64,000 nt of DNA, taken from positions 341,571,457 through 341,635,456 of the forward strand of contig OY856412.1 of the NCBI GenBank assembly GCA_963693085.1, in the 5' to 3' direction. This DNA is from Alisma plantago-aquatica (lineage: Eukaryota; Streptophyta; Magnoliopsida; Alismatales; Alismataceae). Shown here piece after piece: positions 36,925 to 46,926 of this stretch. A model generated the notes under the pieces. That model had not been told where the DNA came from. It searched no databases and was given only the letters and a program-made list of their open reading frames with translations. The translations under genes were made by a program, and so were the position numbers. Each line of letters opens with the position of its first letter. Position 1 is the first letter of the stretch.

Positions 36925-36948
36925 CTGAAAATGTCATTTAAAAGGAAA

Positions 36949-37070
36949 ACATTTAGCATTTGTATTAACTAGAAAAAGGCAGACATTTAGCATTTGTATT
37001 AACTAGAAAAAGGCAAACATTTAGCATTTGTATTAACTAGAAAAAGGCAAACATTTAGCATTTGTATTAA
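36949..37070. repeat. 34-bp tandem repeat between the two CACTA genes
   Basis: About 3.6 copies of a 34-bp unit beginning ACATTTAGCATTTGTATTAA, starting at 36949, 36983, 37017 and 37051. The copies are almost identical (one G/A change). It fills the intergenic gap just upstream of the accessory gene. Confidence 0.9.
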
Positions 37071-37081
37071 CATACATGTCT

Positions 37082-40000
37082 CTAAAATTGTGATCTTTTA
37101 TCAATTAACAATCCTTCATTGTGATCTCCGCGCACATATAAGTCATCATTAGCTTCAATATTTTGTTGAGTGGGCAACCCAACTGAGAATGGACTGGAGT
37201 CATCATACTTAGCATAGTACTCTTCTTCATCTATAGGATCTTCAATGAACTGTCTTTTACCATGAAGAACAACTGACCATTTATCATTCGCAGGATCATC
37301 GATATAGAATATTTGTTTCGCCTGTGATGCCAATATGAATGGTTCGCCCTTCTCGCCAATCTTTTCAAAGTTCACCAAAGTGAAACCCAATTCATCCACT
37401 ATAACTCCTTTGGTGTTATCAACCCAATTACATTTAAAGAGCGGAATTTTGAAATCTATGTAGTCAAACTCCCAAATGTCCTCAATGACACCGTAATATG
37501 ACATTTTAGCTTCACGTGGACTCTTATCCTTTGCACTTGCAAAGTACATAGTCGACGCTTGAAGAGTGACCCCACTATTTTGGACGACACTCTTATCATC
37601 TTGGCGCTTTGTGTAATATGTGAATCCATTAATTTCAAACCCTTCATAAGACATAACATTCGGTTTTGGTTTAAAGGCGAGGCATTTGATAGTTTCTGTA
37701 ATATCATTTGGTGTTTGAGATAGTTGATGTAAGACTTTATCTTCAAACCACTTAGTAAAAGTCTTATTATGCTCTCTAGCAAGCCACATTGAACTTGCTC
37801 GAGGATGTTGTCTCTTTATGAAATTGGTATGTTCCTCGATATAAACACTCACTTCGTCCATATTGTGTAAAATATACAAGTGAGCTTGTTCCAACTGCTC
37901 ACGACTGATTACTTTCACCCGTGATCCCAAAATTCCTTTGCCCTCCTCAATATTCTTGTCATTATCAGGAGTGCCATTACCACTGAGAAAGTCATTGCAA
38001 AAATCCATAACCTCTCTCGCCACATAACCTTCAATAATACTCCCTTCAGGCCGATAACGGTTTCGAACATCACCTTTAAAAATGCTCATGTATCGTTCAA
38101 AGGGATACATCCAATGCAAGAAAACTGGTCCCAACATTTTCACTTCCCTAGTCAAGTGGACAACAAGATGTACCATGATATCAAAGAACAAAGGAGGGAA
38201 ATACATCTCAAGCTGACATAGGGTAACAACCACTTCTCTTTGCAAATTATCGAGAGTATCAAGGTCAATAACTTTGCTGCATAGACTGTTGAAAAAGAAA
38301 CAAAGTCTGGTAATTGCAAACCTTACATGCTTCGGCAATATAGATCGAATTGCCACGGGCAATATTTGTTGCATTAGAGTGTGACAATCATGAGATTTAA
38401 GACCTATCAACTTCAGATCTTTCATTGATACCAATCTACGGATGTTGGATGAGTAACCATGTGGCCCCTTAACATTTACCAAGCATTCACAAAAAGTTTT
38501 CTTCTCCTTTCTAGACAACGTGTAACAAGTGGGAGGTAAGTATGTTCTTTTATTACCCATTTCACATAATTCTGTTAATTCTGATGTTATTCCCATTTCA
38601 TGTAGGTCCAGTCTGGATTTTATCCCATCTTTAGTCTTACCTGGTATATTTAATAGAGTACCAATGATGCTATCACAGACATTTTTCTCAACGTGCATTA
38701 CATCGATACAATGCCTGACTGTCAAAGAACTCCAATAAGGAAGATCCCAAAATATTGACTTCTTCTTGAATGAAGAATTGTCACTCCGTGTGGCCATACT
38801 ACAATGTGATTTCTTACCAAATTCATTGACAATGTCTTTTACTCTTTCATAAACAACATCCCCTGGTATAGGTTTAGGTGCACTCCGTTCATCATTCCAT
38901 CCATTGCATGCTTTGCGCTTCCTACGATACGGATGGAATTTTGAAAGAAACCTTCGATGACCAAGATATACAGTCTTGCCGCCATGTTTTAGTCTTATTG
39001 AATCAGTGTTTTATTCACATATAGGACACACTTTAGCTCCTTTGACACTATATCCATACAAATTCCCATATGCTGGAAAGTCATTAATAGTGCAAAACAA
39101 CATAGCGTGCAAACGAAATGTCTCTCTTACTGAAGCATCATAGGTCATCACACCTTCACCCCAAAGTTTCTTTAAGTCATCAATCAAAGGTTCAAGATAA
39201 ACATCGATATCATTTTCGGGTTGTTTAGGGCCCGATATCAACAATGACAACATAATGTACTTATTTTTCATACACATCCAGGGAGGAAGATTGTATATAA
39301 CAAGCATGACTGGCCAAGTGCTATGTTGGCTGCTCAATGTCCCGTACGGATTCATCCCATTTGTACAAAGCCCAAGTCTTAGATTCCTATCTTCTTCACC
39401 AAATTTAGGGTACAATAGATCAATCTTCTTCCACTGTAGGGAATCAGACGCATGTTGTAGGATCCCATCATTATTTTTCTTAACATCTGCATGCCACCTC
39501 AAATTCTTCGCATCTTTCGGATTTGCAAACAAGCGTTGAAACCGTGATATTATAGGTAGATACCACAACACCTTGGCAGGAGAACCAGTTTTGGACTCCC
39601 CCGAAGTCGTAAATTTATACCGTGACGCACCACATTTTGGACAATCTTTCAAATCTACATAGTCCTTTTGAAATAATACACAATCATTCGGGCATGTGTG
39701 TATCTTCTTGGCCTCCATTCCCATTAGGCACAACATTTTCTTTACCTGGTATGTTGAGATTGGAAGCTCGTTTCCTTCAGGAAGCATTTCTTTCAACAAA
39801 GTCAACAATGAAGTGAAGCTTTTGTCGCTCCATCTATTGTTAGCTTTCAACTTATACAATCTCAACACAGCGCTAAGCTTCATAAACTTAGCACAACCTG
39901 TGTATAACGGTATCTCATCATCATGCACAATGTTTGTAAAGATAGGAGGTGGATCGGTGTGCTCTACCCTACAACTATCCAGCATCGCATCAACGATGTC

Positions 40001-40330
40001 TGCTGGAACTAGTTCGTTCACATTTACGTCATCGGAGGCAATTTCTTCTTCCACCCAAGCACTGCTATCGACATCTACTGGTTTCAATTTTGAAATCTCT
40101 CCATGCCAGTGCCATTCTGTATAGCCTTGTACAATCCCGTTGCACATGACATGACTTTTGATTTCCTCACCAGTGTTGACTTTCAAGTTGTTACCGCAAT
40201 GCCTACATGGACAGTAGAACCTATCTGTAGGTTTTTTCCTATGTTCCTCGGCAAATCTAATAAACTGATCAAGACCAGATATAAACTCTGGGGTGCAACG
40301 ATTACGAATGGACATCCATGATCTATCCAT
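37082..40330 (-). pseudogene. CACTA transposase (TNPD/tnp2 type) with one in-frame stop
   Basis: An uninterrupted-phase frame of 1083 codons on the minus strand, broken only by TAA at 39013-39011 (codon 440), directly after VCPICE where family members read on. The start MDRSWM is typical. Domains in order: transposase-associated zinc region (residues 1-78, with CPCRHCGN), Transposase_21 (about 250-660; RLGLCTNGMNPYG, STWPVMLVIYNLPPW, TINDFPAYGNL, HDCHTLMQ), DUF4218 (about 666-781), DUF4216 (about 950-1025). At residue 324 the usual Asp of CTDG is Asn (codon 39361-39359). The protein would cut the terminal inverted repeats. The stop probably disables it unless read through; an active relative could still move this copy. 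Confidence 0.92.
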
Positions 40331-40390
40331 TCTATGATCAGAGAAAACAAGTATATATTAGGAAACAAGTATATATTAGGAAAAGATTAG

Positions 40391-40450
40391 GCAGCATTTC
40401 CCCGCTGTTCTCTAAGTACATATGTACTTAGAGAACAAACGGGGAAATGC
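40391..40450. repeat. Short palindrome upstream of the transposase start
   Basis: An inverted repeat with arms of about 28 bases centred on GTACATATGTAC; the outer arm reads GCATTTCCCCG. The same palindrome recurs at about 40571-40631. Confidence 0.9.
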
Positions 40451-40955
40451 CAACAAACACATTTGATGTCATTCTTATATATAATAAATGTGTACCACCT
40501 ATCCCATCCTTGAACACCTAATCTCACTAGTAAGTGTATAATGTGTATTGGGTTTTCAAGAAAATTTTGGCAGCATTTCCCCGCTGTTCTCTAAGTACAT
40601 ATGTACTTAGAGAACAAACGGGGAAATGCTACCAAAATTTTCTCGAAAACCCAATAAACATTATACACTTACATCCTAAGTGAGATTAGGTGTTCAAGAA
40701 TAGTCCCAAACCGGGGACTATCCAAGATTTACTCCTAATGAGTCAATCTTGGACGGGTTTCTAGGCCAACAAACACAATAATAGATATCTACAATGAAGC
40801 CGGACTCCATACAAATAGTATATAATTTAGTGATTGTTCATTCTAATTTATACCAATGTACAAGTAATATAAAGAACAATGATTGTTCACTTTCTAGGCC
40901 AACAAACACATGTGATGTCATTCTTATATAATAAATGTGTACCACCTATAACAAA
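40448..40955. repeat. Direct repeat pair around the foldback
   Basis: About 55 bases beginning CCAACAAACACAT and containing GATGTCATTCTTATATA and AATGTGTACCACCTAT occur at 40448-40503 and again at about 40899-40953, bracketing the foldback. Confidence 0.8.
40509..40698. repeat. Long foldback (about 190 bp) upstream of the transposase start
   Basis: The left arm from CTTGAACACCTAATCTCAC runs through GGGTTTTC and CAGCATTTCCCC to the centre at about 40600. The right arm mirrors it out to GTGAGATTAGGTGTTCAAG. The arms differ by a few bases and small indels. The central 60 bp duplicate the palindrome at 40391-40450. It lies within about 370 bp of the transposase ATG and could influence its transcription or form a hairpin RNA. 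Confidence 0.9.
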
Positions 40956-42100
40956 CACATTGTCCAACATTAGGTTCAACACTTGAAACATACATTCGTT
41001 TTCAACATAAAAAATTTGTATCATTAGGGTCCAACATGTGGATTATATGGGACATACACATCAAGGTGGTCATAAGGGAGGATATTTCCTTATTTATGAG
41101 TAAGCGATATAAGATTAAGATCCATATAAAAATTAGGGCAGAAGGAAGAAATAAATATTCTTTAGGATACAATAGACCCTTATGGATGTATTTAGGGTCA
41201 TAGGTACCATCATAGAACAAAAGGGGTACACTCTAGGATTTAAGATCACACTACATCATGTATTTTATACAAAATTACATGTATGTGTATATAAAAAATA
41301 TATTTATAAGGAACTTCTATACATATCTAATTAACAAATCAGTAATTAACTAAGTATTCATCAATACTTACTATCAATCAGTATCTCTAATCATTAAAAT
41401 CGGCAAGCAGATCAGTAATTGTAAATAACAAACTATGAATTGTTGAATTAAAGTAATCACTAAAGTAATACTAACCAGTAGTACCAATCATTAATCACTT
41501 AAAGCAGCAAGGAAATCAGTAAAACTAATCATGCATTACTAGTATATAAGAGCAATAGGATATTTACTTCGATGCATTACAGCAGTACCCAATTATTTCA
41601 GCTTACATACCTTTCGTTAGCGGCGGCGGACAAATAGGTGAGCTCCCAGCAGTGGTGGTCGAAGCAGGAAGAAGGGGGTGGCACCGGGCGTGAGCAGGAA
41701 GAAAGGAGCTAGGGTGGCGGGTGACGCTGGACGAAGCTGGCAGGTGGGCAGGCAGGTGGGCAGGCAGCGGCACACTGGGCAGGCACGCGGAGCGACGGCA
41801 CCAGGCGTGGCGGCGGTGCCGGTTCTCAGGCGTGGCGGTGGCGCAGGGCGATTGGAGCAGCAGGGTGGGCAGCAGGGGCGGGCAGCAGGGGCGGCGGAGA
41901 AGAAACTAGCCGGAGAGGGGCGCCGGAGAGGGGGCGCCGGAGATGGGGCGCCGGAGAGGGGGTGCCGGAGAAGAAACTAGCCGGAGAAATGGCGCTAGAG
42001 AAGAAATCGCCGGAGAGAAATCACCGCAGCAGAGAAATCGCTCGCAATGAAATAGAAGAAAGGGGAAGAGTCGGGCGATCGAAGGTTATGAAGTTCCCAA
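40956..42100. other. 5' region of the CACTA element with a GC-rich repeat island
   Basis: No protein similarity. 41640-42010 is GC-rich and full of short tandem repeats: a GTGGGCAGGCAG unit near 41743-41767 and a GGCGCCGGAGAGGGG unit of about 17 bases at 41917-41970. The frames through it (for example 41678-41980) follow from the base composition. Lying just inside the right end and upstream of both genes, it is a plausible promoter or 5' untranslated region, comparable to GC-rich 5' regions in En/Spm elements. Confidence 0.55.
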
Positions 42101-42510
42101 ATAGTGTCGGTTGTTTACAACAACCGACGCCTAAATATCTTTAGCGTCGGTTGTTTGCAACAACCGACGTCCAATTGGACGATATTTTCATGAAAATGTT
42201 TGGCGGGAACCACCTTCAGCGTCGGTTATACAAGGATAACCGACGCTGAAAGTGACATTTTCGGCGCAAATTTTCATCGCACATAGGCGTCGGTTTTCTA
42301 GGTATATAACCGACGCTGACAATGACACTGTTTTTTTATCGAAAAATGGATTTCGCGGGCGACATTAAGCGTCGGTTTTTTATAAACAACCGACGCTTAA
42401 TACAAAGCGGTACCCGTGTCTGGATGGTCTTCGAATATAGACGTCGGTTTGCTTAAAAAACCGACGCCTTATATGATAGGCGTCGGTTTTCCTTAATAAC
42501 TGACGCCCAG
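42100..42510. repeat. Right subterminal repeat region of the CACTA element
   Basis: Many copies of GCGTCGGTTNT and AACCGACGC in both orientations, often as paired half-hairpins, mirroring the left subterminal region. Confidence 0.85.
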
Positions 42511-42544
42511 AAAAGCAACACTGAATGCTATTTCTGTAGTAGTG

Positions 42545-42763
42545 ATACTTTTCTTTCCTCCATTCCTCAATAATAGAAATTCTTTTGTCCATTTCTTTAT
42601 TATTGGGCCTAATAGCCAATAAAGCCCACAAAACAATAATCAAGGCTATTACAAACGAAATCTTTTTATTCAAAACAAATTATATCATTTTTTTGTCCAA
42701 ATATATTTAATAGGAGAAATCACATTTCTCACAAAAAGAATTCCAAAATTTGGGGTTGTAACA
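42545..42763 (-). repeat. LTR2, segment c (with CACTA TSD copy 42545-42547)
   Basis: Last part of the central LTR. Without the insertions LTR2 is about 3217 bp, as expected from LTR1 minus the 126-bp and 5-bp losses. Confidence 0.88.
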
Positions 42764-43080
42764 TTCTTCCCCTCTTATAAGAATTTTGCCCTCAAAATTC
42801 CATCAAGCAAGCAAACAAATATGATAAACCTTTCATATGTCTATCACGGCTCCCATGTGGCTTCACCCTTTCCATGGTGCTTCCCAAGAACCTTTATTAT
42901 CTCATATTCTTCCATCTGAGTTCTTTCTTACCTCGGTATATCATACCCTCCTAGGTGACTCAGGACATTTCAGCCTCTCAAAAGTTGAATAGGTTCAGGG
43001 CTCAACACATGGCTTGGGTACCTCACATAGTGCTCTAGATCGGACTCATGCAATACATCATTTTGTCCTGAGGGTAAGGT

Positions 43081-43822
43081 TCAACACAACCACCTCCACC
43101 AATCCATCTCAAATGTACCCATATATCGGGGACTCAGCTTTCTCAGTTGTAGCTTAAAGGGGTCGGATTTTCTCATCACATATTCCCCCACAGTGAACTG
43201 CATGTCAGTCTACTTTGCATCAGCTCGTGACCCATGTCGCCCCTGGGCTCTCTCTCTCAACCATCGCATGATCAAGCGACTTCATCTACACACACTGTGG
43301 TTCTTTCATGACCTTCGTGAGGCCTCCTTCACCAACATCATCTTAATGAAGTGGTGACCGACACAACCTCCCTATAGAACTTCTTACATCCCGATAAAGG
43401 CTATGGTGGTTAACATCACATCTTTCGAACTGTCTCTTGGTATCACCCTGAACAAGCACACTTACTCTCATCAGACCCTCTAGTCTGGATCATACTAACC
43501 ATTAGTTAGGGGTGATAAACTATACTATCATCAAGCTTGTCATGTATCTACTTCCACTTCATGGAAGTGAACCTTGGTCATATCCAAGAACTTTTGAACG
43601 CACATCTTGGTGTGGTTGAACCATCTTCTCCCTTAAGTAGTTCAACTGAATCTATCTCGTGAAAACACTCTTCCTTTCTCATGTCATCTAGGTAAGGCGA
43701 TCTACCATAACCCATATTGCACCTCGACCATCCTTGGTCTAGGGGAGTCTTACCACAACATCCATAGTAATGAACTCCCATTCTCTCTAGGGGACTCTTT
43801 TATCCTCTATATTGATACACTG
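43081..43822 (-). pseudogene. Ty3/gypsy integrase remnant in INT2
   Basis: Same pieces in the same order as the integrase remnant of INT1, shifted by 23342, including the TAG after the first core motif. The breaks therefore predate the duplication of the internal region. Confidence 0.72.
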
Positions 43823-46800
43823 GGTTACTGGTGTTCGTCCTTCACCTCCTGGATTGCATGGCCACATGCTACATGCAACTTTGTTTTAAGCATCCAGAAT
43901 GATACCATCACTTACTATCTTTGTAGTACCAAGGTATATCATGTCCTCCTGTATTTTTATGATTCCTCATTCTTGATTCCTCAGAAACCCTAAACCACTC
44001 TCAAAAGGGTTTTATTACCTTCCTATCCAAATAAGTGTATCTGAGGTTCTATCACCATCCTTTTACTACATCAAGGACTAAACTGGCTACCCAAACAACC
44101 ATTAACTTGTTCCACATATCTTATTACATTCGAGTGTTAGCCAAAACACATCTTTGTCCCAAACATAGGGTTAGTTGAACAACCTCAACTCCTTCTAGCT
44201 TCCAGCTAAACTAGGTAGCTATATCTCAACCAGAGCATTCATTACCATTTCTTATCCTTAGGTGTTAGGTAACATACACCTCCATGTATTATACTTATCG
44301 TCTCATCTCAAACACTAACTTTTTCTTCAATAAGAAACTCTAAGCCCATCCTCATGGTGATCAAACTCAACTTTGCATAACTTGCAAATTCCACATAGCT
44401 CATGATAAAACATCCTCACAATATGATCTCCTTAATACTCTTAGTGTTTGTAAACCATCCATGTATCATTCACTTTACCAGGGTATGTTATCTTCTTTGT
44501 CCCCATATCTCTTGGCAACGTTCTAAACCACCTTATCGTTTATCCTTGGTGTATGGCATGCGTACTGCCCCATCTCTCACTCCCATAACAAGAGGAAATA
44601 AGCATTTGGCTGCAGTCCAAACACAGAGTTCTTCCTATTCCAAAAGTAGAGATGGTACATCCCACCTTGCCAGTACACCTTCAATTCTAGGTTGAAACGT
44701 GCAACTTATGTCTCTACAACTTCCATGGTAAACCGGTCTCGAACCTATCTGGTCCAAACACAATCCTTAGTCATCACTTCTAGGTCTATAGGGTGCCGCC
44801 ACTTTTGGGGTCATCCCTCTTCCCTCATGCATCAGAGAGTGCCCTACTCATCTGCCCTTAGGGTCCCATGAGTTCATGAAGGTGATCAATCTCCTAACCC
44901 ATGGCCCTTAGGCAATGATAGTTGTTACCTCCCGACCCTATGGTCTTTTGCAACTAGGGAATTAGGCAACTCCTACTTCCATCGGTCTTACCCCTACCCG
45001 ACCCTAGGATAGACTTAGGATTATATCATAGTACATGTCCAACACAAAACCTTACCCAAGCATTCATCATCTCTCTTTCTGGATTCGTGGGCTGACTTTC
45101 ATCCTTCCATAGGGGTCATGGAAACCTACCTACCTTGGTCAAGCCCCATACCGGTTACCTCCATGGTAACACATCCACATGCACATAGATATGGTTATCT
45201 ATGGGTCTGTAGGTTCATTCTCATGCCATGTACTCTTCACTTAGTTTCTCAATATCCTATGAAACCTTCTTAGGTTACCTCAAAACCAACCAAACTGGTA
45301 AACCCCTACCAAAGGGCCCCTCTCCCAGGATGGGAGGAAACTACACCTTGATAACAAAGGTCACAAGCATACTTAGGGTTTACATTCACATGAGCATGCT
45401 TACACCAGCAACTACTAAGTCACAAGCATACCTACTAAACCATGCTAGATCACACTTGTTCTCATCCTCAACATTGGATCAACTTAGTCATGAGGGGTTC
45501 ATCAAACATACCCTTACCTTAAGGGGTTTCCTTTACCTCTACACCTTAAGAGTAACATGCTCAAAACTATAGACTCAAATCTCACCATGAGCATTGGATA
45601 CACTGCTTCCCCTCTTAGGCCTAGGAACCCTAGGTTCACTTTTGGGTATCCAACTACATGCTCAACCTCTTAACCACGAATCAAGAATGTCCAAGGTATG
45701 TCATGTACTTCCATGAACCTTTTATACGAGCCACACCTTAGAGTTGAGTCCTCTTCCAGGACAACCAACTAGGTACAAGGCTTCACAACTTGCTACTTCA
45801 TCCTCTTCAAGGTCTAAAGCACTCTTTATTTCATCCAGCAGGTAATTACCTTTATAATAGGTACTAGAAGCATCCCCACTATTCCTCATGTCTCAGAATC
45901 TAAGCTTCCAACCTTCTTTTTTGGGTCATGCTTTCTCTCTCTAGATCAATCCTTACTTCATGAAGTTGGATCAAGCTTACCAGCATATCCCTACCTGGGT
46001 GAAGCCTTTAGCTCTCATAAGACATCCACCATGATCCCTTGTCCAGGGTTTCATCCTACTGTCAGCACCATTGACGTATCCTGGGTGCAAGCTACACCCT
46101 ACTTGCACAGCCAAAAATGTTTCTATAGGTTCTTCTCTAACCTCATCCATGAAGGATCTATCCTTCGCTCAAACATGCACGACTCTTCCCAGGGTTGGGT
46201 TGCCAAAGGTACTCGGTCATCTACCCTCTTATGGCATCCCAAAGGCATGACCAACCAAACACTCAGTCAATCATGACATCTAACTCATCATGTCATCTCT
46301 CTCTTTAACCTTCACTTAGGGTTAGGGTTACCATCATCCTCAAAGGATGTGCTAGGTCTCTACCTTTAATGGAGGTTTGTACCTCCAAGACTAACTCTCT
46401 CTACTCATCCTCCTACCAAGGAGATCTATCCTCAGGTCTCTCATGAGGGCAATGACAACTCGTGTCATACGACCTAATCATGTATCTATTCCTTTTACGC
46501 TTACTCTATTAAGCTTATGTCCATGACATCATATTCACATGCTTTTTATTAATTTCGTGGAGGATTCCTTAATCCTTATCAACCTTACCCATACCTCAAG
46601 AGGGTGAGGAGAAGAGAGAAAACCCTAATCCTTAAGGTCCTTAATAGAATTTGAGTTGAGAAGGGATGAACAAGATGAGAGAGTCCTAAAGGTATCTTAT
46701 TTCGATTCATACCCTAAGACTATGGCCAAGTAGTCACACGGATCCTGGAGTCCTCGTATTCCGACTAGCGGTGCGGAGGAAAATATTGCCAGCCCCCGAT

Positions 46801-46912
46801 CTTGATCCTTTTCTAGACACCTCTGTCTTTCGGATAATCCTCTAATAACTCCCTTGGGTTCTACATAATTTGTAAAATTTAATAATTATTAAAGATTACT
46901 TGAGGAACATAT

Positions 46913-46924
46913 GCTCTGATACCA
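46913..46924 (-). other. Primer binding site of unit 2
   Basis: The minus strand reads TGGTATCAGAGC, complementary to initiator tRNA-Met, two bases from the LTR3 edge. Confidence 0.9.
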
Positions 46925-46926
46925 AT

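Larger units (their letters stand above)
32722..42544 (-). mobile_element. CACTA (En/Spm) DNA transposon, complete
   Basis: 9823 bp with perfect 14-bp terminal inverted repeats, CACTACTACAGAAA at the left and its complement at the right, and a 3-bp TSD. Subterminal regions (about 32740-33240 and 42100-42510) hold many copies of GGCGTCGGTT/AACCGACGCC in both orientations, the expected binding sites for the element's own proteins. Two minus-strand genes lie inside: a tnp2-type transposase and a 13-exon accessory gene. The 5' end of transcription is therefore on the right. Intact ends, TSD and genes suggest a recent insertion. Confidence 0.96.
42764..46926 (-). mobile_element. Internal region 2 (INT2), mostly non-coding
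   Basis: Second internal region, the same length as INT1 (4163 bp) and colinear with it. The purine-rich tract is at 42764-42779 and the primer binding site at 46913-46924. Coding content is limited to the same integrase debris. Confidence 0.87.

Noticed and set aside
41678..41980. Gly/Arg/Ala-rich 100-codon frame in the GC island
   Set aside because: It follows from tandem GC-rich repeats and is antisense to the element's genes.
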